Part shown: in pieces, positions 32,288 to 42,195 of the stretch
Layout: every line of letters begins with the position of its first letter
Position numbering within the stretch: the stretch's first letter is position 1
DNA from: Zopfochytrium polystomum
Taxonomy: Eukaryota; Chytridiomycota; Chytridiomycetes; Chytridiales; Chytridiaceae
Direction: 5' to 3'
Assembly: GCA_025765615.1 (NCBI GenBank)
Contig: JAIVFJ010000278.1
Span: 1 to 64,000 of the forward strand
Length of the DNA: 64,000 nucleotides
Notes under the pieces: generated by a model
The model's database searches: none
What the model saw: only the letters and a program-made list of their open reading frames with translations
What the model was told of the DNA's origin: nothing
Made by a program: the position numbers and the translations under genes

Positions 32288-33988
32288 TCAGCGAGTGTTG
32301 CTGCCCAGAGCGGCGCCAAGACCCTTGACATTGATCCCGCTGGCGCGCCACCAGTCGGCCACAGCACCCAACGGGTCCTTTGCGACCAGCGAGACCACCT
32401 TCTTTGGCGAGAACTTGATCTCCAGCCCAGAGTCGCGCCACCACTGCAGGACGTGCACGTGTCCGTTCTTGCTGGCACCGTCGACGGCGCACGCCGAGTA
32501 CCGCACGGGGAGCCCGCTCTCCGCCCGCCACCAGTCCAGCACGTCGACGTGGCCGGCCTGGCTGGCGGCGTCGACGGCGCAGTTGGAGTACTGCAGCGCG
32601 TGTGGGAGGCGGAACCGGGGGGCCGTAGGCCCAGCCGCCGTGGCGGAGGCGGCAGCTGCCTCGGCCCACCACCAGAGGGCGGAGACGTGGCCGCTGGCGC
32701 TGGCGTCGTCGAGAACGAAGCGGCTAAACTTGAGCTCGAGGCCGCTGTCCGCCCACCACTGCAGCACGTCGATGCGGCCGGCTTTGGTGGCGTCGTCGAC
32801 CGCGGCGGCCGAGTACTTGAGTTTGAGGCTTCCGCGTTGGTGGAGCCACCAGTCGAGGACGGTGAGAAGACCCTTGCGGCTCGCAACGTCCACCGCCCGC
32901 ACCGAATGTTTTGGCTTGAGCTTGGTCTGGGCTTTCCACCAGTCCAGGACGGCGAGGTCGCCGTTTGCGCTGGCTTCGTCGATGGCGTCCGGGGTGTGTT
33001 GAAATTCCAGGCCGCTGATCTTCCACCACTCCAGCACCTCGACTTTGCCGCTTTTGCTGGCGTCGTCGACGGCGCGATGGGAATGCGTGTGAGGTAAGCC
33101 GCTGTCTCTTACCCACTGCAAGACCGCAACGTGGCCTCTTGCGCTTGGAGTGTCGAGGTTGATTGGATGTATCACCTTGTCGCAGTTCGAATGAGATCGT
33201 CTCCGCGAACGGGGCAAATAGTACGGGTAACGTTTCTCTCTGAGTTCCAAGCCGCTGTCTTTCCACCACTGCAGCACTTCGACGTGCCCCTCATCTGCCG
33301 CGTTCGTCATGGCGCAATGGGGACTTCCAAAAGCCGATATTCTTTTATCACTGCAATGATCCTTCCACCACTGAAGCACAGCAACGTGACCGTTCTCACT
33401 GGCAACGTCCATCGGCCGTGTCGTCATGTAGTAAGGAAATTTGTCAAAGTAGTGCCCCAGCTCGCAGTCCTTCCACCACTGCAGGACCCGGACGTGGCCG
33501 TTTCTGCTGGCGTTCAGAATCGCCGCGAAAGAGAAGGGCTGTTCCCGATAGCGGCTCGGGGTGTCTTTCTTTCTCCGAATGCGTTCGAAGCGCAAAAGGG
33601 CGTCCAAAGATTTCACGTCGCCGAGAGCGCTCGCAACGTCAAACGCCTTGCAGTTGAGATCGTAGAGCGCGGCGAGTTGCAGCGGCCGCAAGCGCAGCAG
33701 GGACGCGAGGCGGAATCGCTCGCGGGGGCCGTCGAGGCAGCGGCAGACGGTGACGAGGACGTGCGTCGGCAGGGAGGGCCAGCGGGAGACTGTGCTCAAG
33801 CTTCGCACGGCTTCTTCTGCCGCTGAAGCCGCGATCGGGGCATCCACTTCCATTCTCGGTGCCGCCGCTGCCGCCGCTGCTTTTGCTGTTGTCGTCGTTG
33901 TCGTGGTTGTCGTCAAACGCCTTTTGCGAACTAATCGTGTCCGCCTCTGATTTTGGCAAAGTCTTCTCCAGAATCTTTTGAAAGGCAA
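32288..33988 (-). CDS. Ankyrin-like repeat protein (VLQWWKDSGLEL type)
   Basis: Single-exon, 566 residues. The N-terminus is basic with a nine-Thr run and an Ala-rich run. About residues 70-110 (WPSLPTHVLVTVCRCLDGPRERFRLASL) resemble an F-box-like helix region. From about residue 115 to the end there are roughly 11 repeats of about 33-45 residues: A(V/I)DxAsxxGHVxVLQWWKDSGLELKxS. These are degenerate ankyrin repeats with a Trp-Trp core, seen in large families in chytrid genomes. The role is presumably protein binding; the partner is unknown. The alternative start is the Met in MEVDAP at residue 46. A decayed relative lies at 39.4-40.7 kb. Confidence 0.85.
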   Translation of the reverse strand: MPFKRFWRRLCQNQRRTRLVRKRRLTTTTTTTTTAKAAAAAAAPRMEVDAPIAASAAEEAVRSLSTVSRWPSLPTHVLVTVCRCLDGPRERFRLASLLRLRPLQLAALYDLNCKAFDVASALGDVKSLDALLRFERIRRKKDTPSRYREQPFSFAAILNASRNGHVRVLQWWKDCELGHYFDKFPYYMTTRPMDVASENGHVAVLQWWKDHCSDKRISAFGSPHCAMTNAADEGHVEVLQWWKDSGLELREKRYPYYLPRSRRRSHSNCDKVIHPINLDTPSARGHVAVLQWVRDSGLPHTHSHRAVDDASKSGKVEVLEWWKISGLEFQHTPDAIDEASANGDLAVLDWWKAQTKLKPKHSVRAVDVASRKGLLTVLDWWLHQRGSLKLKYSAAAVDDATKAGRIDVLQWWADSGLELKFSRFVLDDASASGHVSALWWWAEAAAASATAAGPTAPRFRLPHALQYSNCAVDAASQAGHVDVLDWWRAESGLPVRYSACAVDGASKNGHVHVLQWWRDSGLEIKFSPKKVVSLVAKDPLGAVADWWRASGINVKGLGAALGSNTR

Positions 33989-34217
33989 GAAAAAAAAAGA
34001 AAAATAATAAATAAAAAATAAAACCGTTGGCGGGGGCGACGAGCTGAGCTTCCTGTTAACCCACTGCTCAAGTGGAAGTTGGGAAAAAGAACCAGAACGA
34101 CCACCCCCCCCTCAAGAAACACAAATAAAAGAGAAGGACCACGCGATCGACCCACCAGCCACCCCAACGAACGAACGATCGATCGATCCAAACGATCCGA
34201 CGACAACATCATCATTC

Positions 34218-35254
34218 ATGGCGCACCATCTCGCTAACACCGTAAGAGGCCACAGGCGAGGCGAGGATTGGGGGCAGCGCCCAGCACGCCCTCCCGCACG
34301 CCCCTTCCCCGAATACCCCCCCCTCCAACCCCCTTCTCCTTCTCCTTCTGCGCCTTCTGTATCCGACTCGCGATGCGCGGGACGGGACGGAGGGGACACG
34401 GACGGCATTGAACGAACGTACGAATGGACGGTTGGATGGAAGGAAGGACATGGACGAGGGGCATGGACGCGATTCGATGCGATGCGATGAGGGTGGCTGG
34501 CTGGCTGACGCTCATACGCTCCCCAGGCACGCGTGGTTGGCGCGAGGGGGGCCGATGTGCAAACGTTTGGCATCCGCGTCACGCGTCAGAGGGGGTATCA
34601 TCGGGCCATGCAGCGGCGGCGGGCCCGCGTGCACTGCGGTGTTTCATCCCTTGACCCGCCCCCCCCCTACCCCTCTCACCCACCGCGCGCTCCTCCGAGT
34701 CCCGAGAAACGCGTTTGCAATTGCATCGCGGCCGGCGGCGAACGGCAGCACACACACGCTCTTGCTTTCCCTTTTTTTTGGGTTGGTCCCCGAACCCATC
34801 CTTTGCGAACACACACACCCTCTGTCTCCCATTATTAGATTCGTCTAACGGGCGTGTCGCGCATCGGGGAAAAAAACGCCTAACACCAAAAAAAACCCCG
34901 AAAAAACGCGCGCTTTTGTTTCTTAGCTGGCCGGACTGAGTGTGTATTTTTTTTGTTTGATTGTTTGTTTTTTGGGGGGTTGGAGCGAGCGAGGGGTTAA
35001 ACTGATTTTAACTTCCGTCTTTTTCGTTTTGTGTTTTTTCAAGTGGCCGTCGGCGGGACGATGGTAAGTTTTTCGTTTTTCGTGCGGGTTATGGGGGGGA
35101 AGAGGGGAGAGGACGGCTGACATCTTCTTTTCTTTTAGGGATACGTCAAGGGCAAGTCGGTCCCGTCGCTCGTCGCCGGCTTGACGTTTGCGGGGCTGTA
35201 TACGTATTCGGGGTGAGTGGGGTGAGTGGAGAAGTCTTTTGTGCGTGCGCGCGC

Positions 35255-35319
<65 letters not shown>

Positions 35320-35637
35320 TGTTTTGACGAGTTTTGTCCGCAGGTACCTGATCAAGAACAACGCGGACTACGGCGTCGAGTTTGCGACGGGTAAGACGTT
35401 TGTCTTGGATCGCTTCCCCCCCCCCCCTCCCCCTCGGTGCTCCCGAACCCGTTGCTAAACAAACAACCCAAAAACGGACACAAATCAAAAAAAGGCACCT
35501 CCGTCCTCCTCCTCGCCGCCATGGGACCCCGCGCCGCACGCCTCCGCAAACCCGTGCCCGTCGCCGTCGCCGTCGTCGGACTCGTCGGCACGCTGTACTA
35601 CGCGACGAAGCTGTACCAGAACAGGGTCGGCGTGTGA
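34218..35637 (+). CDS. TMEM14-family membrane protein
   Basis: Four downstream exons are clear: one ending at 35063 (VAVGGTM), then 35139-35212, 35344-35390 and 35495-35637. They encode GYVKGKSVPSLVAGL, YLIKNNADYGVEFATG and TSVLLLAAMGPRAARLRKPVPVAV through a last helix to YQNRVGV. The GYVKxxSxxSLxAGL and RxxKTRKPxP-like motifs are diagnostic of TMEM14, small mitochondrial or ER membrane proteins (human TMEM14C works in haem metabolism). A likely first exon (34218-34241) reads MAHHLANT before a GTAAGA donor, but its phase does not fit the next exon directly. A small exon in the 800-bp gap was probably missed. The third intron holds a GC/GT microsatellite. Confidence 0.85.
35241..35317. repeat. 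Compound (GC)n(GT)n microsatellite in an intron
   Basis: GC repeat changing abruptly to GT repeat inside the TMEM14 intron (35213-35343). Alternating purine-pyrimidine sequence of this kind can adopt Z-DNA. Confidence 0.95.
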
Positions 35638-35743
35638 TAGTCGTTGTGTTCCTCCCTGGGGAAGGGGGGTGGAGTTTGAAAGTGTGGGGAAAAAAAAAAA
35701 ACGAAAAGTTCCTCTCTCCCTCGTACACCGTATCTACTTCACC

Positions 35744-36051
35744 ATGGGCGATCACAACGGCGGCGTCTCTATTCCGGAGCACCGGCTTCTCGCGGCAATT
35801 CCCGTCGCTTTCCTTCTTCCCGCCTCGACCTTCATGTGCGGCTGGTCGGCGCAGGATCGCCTTCACTGGCTCGTCCCGGACATTGGCATCATGCTCTTTG
35901 GGTTTGCCTTCAACACCCCGTTCCTGACGCTCAATATCCACCTGGTTGACGCCTACCGCCGGTACTCGGCCAACGCGTTTGCAGCGGCGTCGTTTCTGCG
36001 GTCGGTGTTTGGACCGCATTCCCGCCGTTTGAGGTGTACGCCGCATAAAAG
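35744..36051 (+). pseudogene. MFS transporter C-terminal fragment 1
   Basis: Reads NGGVSIPEHRLLAAIP, then two hydrophobic segments with GWSAQDRLHWLVPDIG and NIHLVDAYRRYSANAFAAASFLRSVFG. This matches the late transmembrane region of DHA1/polyamine-type fungal MFS exporters (PExR, YLVDAY..YAASALA). After FLRSVFG the homology continues one frame away (TAFPPFEVYAA) to a stop. No N-terminal half is present, so this is a relic. Confidence 0.75.
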
Positions 36052-36246
36052 TTTTTGCACTTGGTTCCCGGTTTTCATGCAAGGCTCTCAATATTGCTAG
36101 TCCGAATTACCTGTTTCCTGATCATGAGAAACCAACCACCCCCGCACGACAAAGAGCTGTGCCAGGAGCACTCCTTCCGTTATGTTGTTTGCGTTTTTAT
36201 TTGTCTTGTGATGCATGAACTCCCAAATCAGTCCCAACCAGCACAA

Positions 36247-36777
36247 TTATTTTCCATAGCCATGCGCAAACTCGTCAATCTCCTTCTTCAACAGCGCCGT
36301 AATTCTCTCAAGAATCTGCGAGTCATCCACAAACTCCCCATCCTCCTTTTTCATTGGCAGAATCTTGACGCCCCACTTGATCGCCGTCTTCTTTCCGCCA
36401 TCGACAGGCACAAACTCGACGAGCGACAGCATGGCGGACCAAGGAATGATCCCGAAGGGTCCCATGTCGAACAACACCGTCGGAACGCGCGACGCCGAAG
36501 CTGCCGCCTCGTCGACGTCGTCTTCCGGCGGCAACCCGACAGCCAGAATCGTCTCGTGGGCGTTCGGCACTGCGAGCAGCCGCTTGAGGCCGACCCTTCC
36601 GCGGCCCGAGCCTTGGGCGAGGATGGTGTGCTCTCCGACAAAGACCTTTTCGATCCAGGCGCCGAGGACGACGGCTGGGTTGCCGTCAACTTGTTGGTGG
36701 AGTGTGATGGCGTGGTGGTGAATGAAGTTCGCATAGGCGTCGACGGACTTGGGGTCGTAGTGGATGGGTGAAGACAT
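36247..36777 (-). CDS. Hypothetical 176-residue protein
   Basis: Single-exon frame starting MSSPIHYDPKSV. It is predicted soluble, with mixed alpha/beta character and no signal peptide or membrane segment. It has a conserved-looking central run (VPTVLFDMGPFGIIP) and a C-terminal Lys/Glu-rich helix. Codon use is GC3-rich like neighbouring genes, which supports it being real. The family is not recognised and no function is proposed. Confidence 0.6.
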   Translation of the reverse strand: MSSPIHYDPKSVDAYANFIHHHAITLHQQVDGNPAVVLGAWIEKVFVGEHTILAQGSGRGRVGLKRLLAVPNAHETILAVGLPPEDDVDEAAASASRVPTVLFDMGPFGIIPWSAMLSLVEFVPVDGGKKTAIKWGVKILPMKKEDGEFVDDSQILERITALLKKEIDEFAHGYGK

Positions 36778-37575
36778 TTTTTTTCCGCTCAGTTTTCGGT
36801 TGTGGAGAGGATTGGATTGCTTCGGGGAACCCGACTTTAAGTAGATCTTCGATTGCTTCGAACACATGTCAGTCTCCGCGCTGTTCTCACCTTGTTTATC
36901 AACGGAATGGCAAAGGCCAAGGTTCCAATCCCAACCTTTGCGGCGATGGTGCGGAAGCGGGCGACTCCTCGACCCCCGCTCCGCACAGAGCATGAAAACA
37001 AAAAAAAAAAAAAAAGCCGAAAAATAAAGTGAAAGAAACCTGTTCCACGGTTGAATTCCTGCTGGTGCAAACGGCTTTAATAAGCGACGGGGGCTGTGGG
37101 GCAGCGAGTTGTAGTCTGTCCCCAAGCCCCTGGGCCGTGATGACGACGATGTTCCGTCGGCGTATTACAAAACAGTTCACTTGAAGGGTCGAGTCCCGAC
37201 ATCTGCAAACGCAAGGGGGGGCAGCTCCGCCGACGGAATCGTTCTCCGTCTGCTGCCCGCAGCTTGTGCCCGCGACAGCCAGTGATTATGGGATGCAAGT
37301 TTGTTTGTCGGAGTGCCAATCCGGCCCAATTAAGAGAGGCTCCCGTTGCCTCGGTTCGTTTCCGCCCGTCGTCCAAATCCGTCGCCGGGACCCACCAAAA
37401 GAAAAAAAAATAAAAAAAAAAATAAATACGAAAAAACAAAACAAATAGTAAATAACTGAAACACAGTATAAAATCGAACAAAGAGCAACACCGCTTCTTC
37501 CTTCCAGTTCGCCCAATTCACGCATTCCTTCCCCGCAAAAAAAACTCACGGCGAAAAAAGAGTGACCTTCACACG
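36778..37575. other. Intergenic, no gene seen
   Basis: A-rich tracts near 36990-37010 and 37399-37440; no coding signature recognised. Confidence 0.45.
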
Positions 37576-38368
37576 ATGTCGTCTCCTTTTTATCGAATCC
37601 CCCTCAACGACTTTCGCAAAAGGCCGGTGGACCTTGCCTCCTTGGCTGCTGGCAAGGTCGTCCTTGTGGTGAACGTCGCATCAAAGGTGAGCCGCCGCAT
37701 GCAGGAGACGATATTCGAACATTTTTCGGTTCCGCAGCACCTGGCTCGACGCTCTGTCTTGGCTGCCTGCACTCACTATCCTTTTTTTCCCTTGGAACAG
37801 TGCGGATTTGCAACGCAGTACTCCGGTCTTGAAAAGCTCTACCAAGCCCACAAGGACAAAGGGCTCGTCATTATTGTATGCATTAATCGCCACTGTTCCA
37901 CTTTGGCTGACGATGCACCGCTCACGTGCAGGGCGTCCCGTCGAACGACTTTGCGCAGGAGCCGCTCGAGGGAGAGGAAGTGGTCGAGAGCTGCAAGCTG
38001 AACTTTGGCGTTACCTTTCCGATCATGGAGAAATCACATGTGAGTTCAGCTGCGCTCATAATTCAACTTATTCGTTTCAACTAATATCCTCGATCGTGCC
38101 GGCGACAAGGTCAACGGGAAGGACGAGCACCCGCTGTTCGCGTTCCTCAAGTCGGAGAAGCCAGGGGTACTCGGTTTAAAGATGTCGGTGCAGTCAGCGA
38201 TTGTGTTTGTGTTTTGTTTGCTGAGCTCTTCAGTTTTCCCAAAACAGGGTGAAGTGGAACTTTGAAAAGTTTCTCATCGACAAGAACGGCACACCCATCG
38301 AGCGTTTTTCATCCCTTGCGACGCCTGAATCCATTGAGCCGCATATTGTCAAGCTCCTTTCACAGTGA
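37576..38368 (+). CDS. Glutathione peroxidase (Cys type)
   Basis: Five exons, 37576-37686, 37801-37875, 37932-38039, 38110-38183 and 38248-38368, give 162 residues, the usual fungal length. The catalytic motif NVASK-CGFATQY uses Cys; exon 2 starts exactly at that Cys codon. LNFGVTFPIMEK, VNGKDEHPLF and VKWNFEKFLIDKNG, which carries the catalytic-tetrad Trp-Asn, are all present. The resolving Cys of Gpx3/Orp1-like enzymes is kept (ESCKLNFGV), so it probably acts as a thioredoxin-dependent hydroperoxidase and possible peroxide sensor. The usual GFPCNQF is GVPSNDF here, replacing the middle Cys by Ser. The last donor (AT-GTCGGT) is weak but needed for phase. No signal peptide: cytosolic. Confidence 0.92.
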
Positions 38369-38639
38369 GCTGTCCTGAGGCTGCTGTTGCGTGGGAAGGG
38401 GTTTTTTCTTCTACTTAGTTTATGACTTACGTTTATTGGAATCCGAGAATCTTCTTTTTTTTTCTTGATTCCTTGAGAATACAAAGCATTGTTGCTTGTA
38501 TGTCAATATTGTCGCCTATTGCACAGCTTGCACAGCGAGGCTAAAAGCGATGAACACAAAAACCAGATCGATAAGCATTGGTGGCTGACGAAGCCGCTAC
38601 GGACGTCGCTGGGTTACCATCGTTCCGTCATTCGTCTGT

Positions 38640-39436
38640 CTCGCTTCAACATTGGGTGCGCTTTCTCTCAGAGCCTTGCAGGCTCCTCATATGTCGATTT
38701 GTTTCAGCATTTGCGGGCAGCGCTGCGTTGGCGCTAAGATGCGGCCGTTCTTTCTCTTGAAGACTCACAACTTAATGCTAATTCCCCGTTGGGTAGATCG
38801 GCGCAGGAGTACTCACTGATATGTTTGGTCCGGCCGAGGTGGTGCCCGCCATCAACGTGTTCTCCCTAGCACCAGCCATGAGACCGGTTCCAGGCCCTGT
38901 CATCTGTTCTGTCCATGCGGAATACGCGTCGTGGCGATGGGCCTTTCATTTCCTTTCGCTCTTCTATGCGGTGGTGATCCTTGCCGGGCTACTCTTTTTT
39001 CGAGAGACTTACGCGGCGGTCCTGCTCGCCGCCAGGGCTGCGCGACTGGAGAAGCCCAGCTTTGCAATGATAACTTTGAATGGAGCCCACTCCTCCGTCA
39101 CCCTATCGCCTCGCTGAGTCAGCCAAGCGTCCCTTCATCCTCCTTTTCACCCAGCCAATCGTGACCACCGTCAGCCTCTACCTTGCGTACGTCTACGGCC
39201 TCATCTACCTTGTGATCGCGACCTTTAGCAAACCCTGGATTGTACGGTTCCCAGCCTCGATTTTCATGGATGGCTGGTCCGCGCACGAGCGTGTCCACTG
39301 CCTGGTCCCGGACATTGGCATTATGATGTTTGGGTTCGCGTTCGCCGTTCCGTTCCAGACGCTCAACGTCTACCTGGTCGACGCGTACCGCCGGTACTCG
39401 GCCAGCGCGTTCGCCGCGTCGTCGTTTCTGCGATCG
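38640..39436 (+). pseudogene. MFS transporter relic 2
   Basis: Pieces of a DHA1-type MFS protein in different frames: an early span (GCAFSQSLAGSS), DMFGPAEVVPAINVFSLAPAMRPVPGPVI, EYASWRWAFHFLSLFYAVVI, FFRETYAAVLLAARAARL, then KRPFILLFTQPIVTTVSLYLAYVYGLIYL and GWSAHERVHCLVPDIGIMMFGFAF through YLVDAYRRYSASAFAASSFLRS. Frame changes occur, and the segment between LVIATFSKPW and the GWSAHE loop is missing. The homology ends at 39436 exactly where antisense ankyrin sequence begins. It is a truncated pseudogene related to fragment 1. Confidence 0.8.
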
Positions 39437-40657
39437 CACTTTCCACGGAAGGGGGAGAGCAAAATCGAATCGTCTCCACCACTCCAAATCCTGGATTTCA
39501 ACAGCAGGCCGACCCGGTGGTTCACTCGCATCGGCTTTCACAAACCGAAACGGTCGGACTTTCGGAGGAAGGCGGTCGGGCATTTTATCCAGCCACCATT
39601 GGAGTGCGTCGATTTTGTCAGGACCATGAGCGGCATCGTCAGGAAACTGAGCTGTCAGAACACGCGGTAGCTGGAGCTTTGCGGGCCATGCAACGTCGAG
39701 TCCGCTCCGGTACCACCACTCGAGAACGTTTCGACTTGTGCGACTCCAATAAATCACTCCTCGCGGGTTGTAGACAAATTCGATCTCACTGTTTTTCCAC
39801 CAGTCGCAATCGGTTCGGTCATTCCATAGAATACCCATTGTCTTTGAACCACTGGAGAAATGTTACCCGACTTGCCGCTGTTACCATTGCTGGCAATTCG
39901 CCACAGACTTTGACTCTGAAACCCTTCTCCTCGAGCAACTCAAACACAGCGACTCGTCCCATCGCTGCAGCCGCGCAAAGCGAAGGCACAGAGGGATCGC
40001 GTTGAAGGTCGTTATCAAACAGAAAGCGCAGAACCTCCAAATGTCCTATTCGATAGGCGTCTGTAGAGTAGAAGGTTGTAGGATCCGCTGCACTTTGAGT
40101 TTCCTCCTTCCACCACTGCAGAACTTGGACTCTTCCCATTGTACAGGCGTATTCCTTCAGCCTGATCCACTCCATCCGACAGCCTTGATCGCGCAGCAGC
40201 GCAATACTTGTATTTGGCTGAATTTACATGCAAATTCAAATGTGTGCATCGAGTGATCCATGGGCAGACCTGCATTGAGTCTTCGGGCAATATGATCCAA
40301 TTGCAGCCCTTCATCAGCAAAGTCAACTCGAAAGATGGCTTCGATCGGGGTGCCGTTGTCCTCGCACCATCGAATCACATTCACTTGATTTGCTTTCGCG
40401 GCTGCATTAAGAGCGGCCTGAGGGACCGCAAACTCTTCAGGGAGGTAGTCACGGCACCACTTCAAAACCTCAATGTGTCCGTTCGCACACGCTTGCTCGA
40501 TCGCACCGTTCAGGATAGTCCAGTCGAAGGTCCCCGCGCCCGCGCAGAGGATGAGCGGGCACGTGCTCCACCAAGCGAGAACGTTTGTGTGCCCAGCGCC
40601 GCCCGCGGCCGCAAGGGCCGAACGCGCAACAGACAGGCCCAGATCCTTGCCGCTCAA
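39437..40657 (-). pseudogene. Ankyrin-like WW-repeat protein, broken
   Basis: Starts MSGKDLGLSVARSALAAAGG and shows repeats HIEVLKWCRDYLPEE, QVNVIRWCEDNGTP, RVQVLQWWKEE, HLEVLRFLFDNDL, VTFLQWFKDNG, NVLEWWYRSGLDV and IDALQWWLD in three successive frames (breaks near 40165 and 39830). It ends abruptly at the junction with the MFS relic. Same family as the intact gene at 32288-33988. Upstream it abuts the transposase fragment at about 40660. Confidence 0.75.
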
Positions 40658-40662
40658 GGTGC

Positions 40663-41168
40663 CTCACGTTTCAGTTCTTTGCTTTGTTGGATTTGATGGC
40701 CTGGTTGACGACTGCATGACTGAAGGAACCTTCACGCGACAAAAATTCCTGGAGTGCCTTTCTGAAGTCGCAACAAAAAACAAGTCAGTTCATCGGTACC
40801 CTGGTCGCCACTCTGTTTGGATTATAGATGGAGCCGCACTCCATTGCCACCCAAATATTGTCCATTATTTACGCAGTCTCGGGATTATTCCGCTGTTTCT
40901 TCCAGCGTATTGCCCATTTTTCAATCCCATTGAAGTTCTGTTCAACCTCGTCAAGAAGAAGTTGGAGCGGATCTACACAGAAAAGGCAAAACCCGACTAT
41001 ACCATCGAAATAGCGACGGTTCTAGCTGAATTTGCAACCTACTCGGTGAAAAATATCTTTTCAAAGTGCCGGTTCATCCAAAACTGTATGTTTGATCCGC
41101 ACAGGGGATTAAGTCAGGACTTGAGTGAGCTCGGGTTCGAAGAAACCACTGAATCCAAACGAAAATGA
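40663..41168 (+). mobile_element. Tc1/IS630-type transposase, 5'-truncated
   Basis: The frame encodes the C-terminal part of a DDE_3 transposase: VLCFVGFDGLVDDCMTEGTF, YPGRHSVWIIDGAALH (second Asp), IIPLFLPAYCPFFNPIEVLFNLVKKKLERIY (PxxxPxxNPIE, catalytic Glu) and a helical tail. The N-terminal DNA-binding domain and the first catalytic Asp are missing; upstream sequence is antisense ankyrin gene. It cannot be an active enzyme as it stands. No terminal repeats were identified. Confidence 0.85.
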
Positions 41169-41460
41169 AGGGTGTGTGAACGTTTTATTTGATGTTGTTG
41201 TGTTCCACTTACGGAAATCTGATTGGGACTTCAGGTATGGTTTGGGTTGTTTCAAAGGGCGGGAGGGGTTGTGTGAGAATTAAATAGGGGGCGTTCCTGG
41301 GGAGCAGACTGTTAAGACGAGAGCAGCCGCGCCACTTCCGTAATCGGGAAACCGAAAGAAGAAAGTCAAATACTGCATGAGATAAGTACTGCAAGAAAGA
41401 GTACTGAAACGGGTCAGGCGTATTGACGAAGTATGGAGAGGAAGTCAAATAGTGCATGAG

Positions 41461-42195
41461 TCAGCCATAGTACTGAAAAGGAATTGCAGGGGAAATCACA
41501 TCTCGATGGAAAAAATTAAGATGAGAGTCGAACTCTCCACCCTTCTCCATTGCGGCGATTCGATTGTCTAAATCGCGGAATTTCGTTAGGACAGTTTGGA
41601 CGAATTTTTCGGCAAGGGCAGCTATTTCCGACCTCAAAGCGTCGACGGCCAGTTGCAAGTCTGCTGTTTGCGACTGAACCCTCGAGCTGATGGTCTGCGC
41701 AACTGCTACGTCATCCAAGGTCCTCCTCAGCCTTTGGTCGCTCGAATCCGCGCACCGTCGGAAAAGATGAATTAAATGACTCGGTGGTGCCTCGTTCAAT
41801 ACCCTATCGCGATCCCCTGCATGCTGCATTGCGATGTAATTTGCCCATAAATACCAATCAATATAGTGGGCAGTGTAGTGGCTACCATGGATTCGTTTCA
41901 GTTTCTTGTAATCCAAAACAGCTAGGTTATTGGCCGCGCCCGACCGGTCCTTCAGGGTGGGTGTCAGGAGCGTGCGCTCCATCAGGCTCCACAAAGATGC
42001 GTTTGACACTACATTGGAATGGACATCAACGAAGGTAACAATCGAGAGGTCTTTCCAGTTATGGAGAACAGCTACTGTGATTTCCGATAGCGAGAGCTGT
42101 TCCTTTCGTGCAGTCACGTTGTTGAATAGAATGAAGCGACCCAAATGCTCCTTTGTTGGGACTAAGTCTCGCGCCCAAACCAGCGTATTCACCAC
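41461..42195 (-). CDS. Hypothetical protein with C-terminal coiled coil (partial)
   Basis: Open frame of about 244 residues with a soluble N-terminal half (VWARDLVPTKEHLGRFILF, LDYKKLKRIHGSHYTAHYIDWYLWANYIA). The C-terminal half has heptad-like spacing (VQSQTADLQLAVDALRSEIAALAEKFVQTVL) that predicts a coiled coil. The first residue of the open frame is a GTG and an acceptor-like CCAGCGCAG lies just upstream, so this is probably a last exon. It converges on the transposase fragment. Family unknown; it may belong to a mobile element. An opposite-strand frame (41930-42625) is the alternative. Confidence 0.4.
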   Translation of the reverse strand: MVNTLVWARDLVPTKEHLGRFILFNNVTARKEQLSLSEITVAVLHNWKDLSIVTFVDVHSNVVSNASLWSLMERTLLTPTLKDRSGAANNLAVLDYKKLKRIHGSHYTAHYIDWYLWANYIAMQHAGDRDRVLNEAPPSHLIHLFRRCADSSDQRLRRTLDDVAVAQTISSRVQSQTADLQLAVDALRSEIAALAEKFVQTVLTKFRDLDNRIAAMEKGGEFDSHLNFFHRDVISPAIPFQYYG

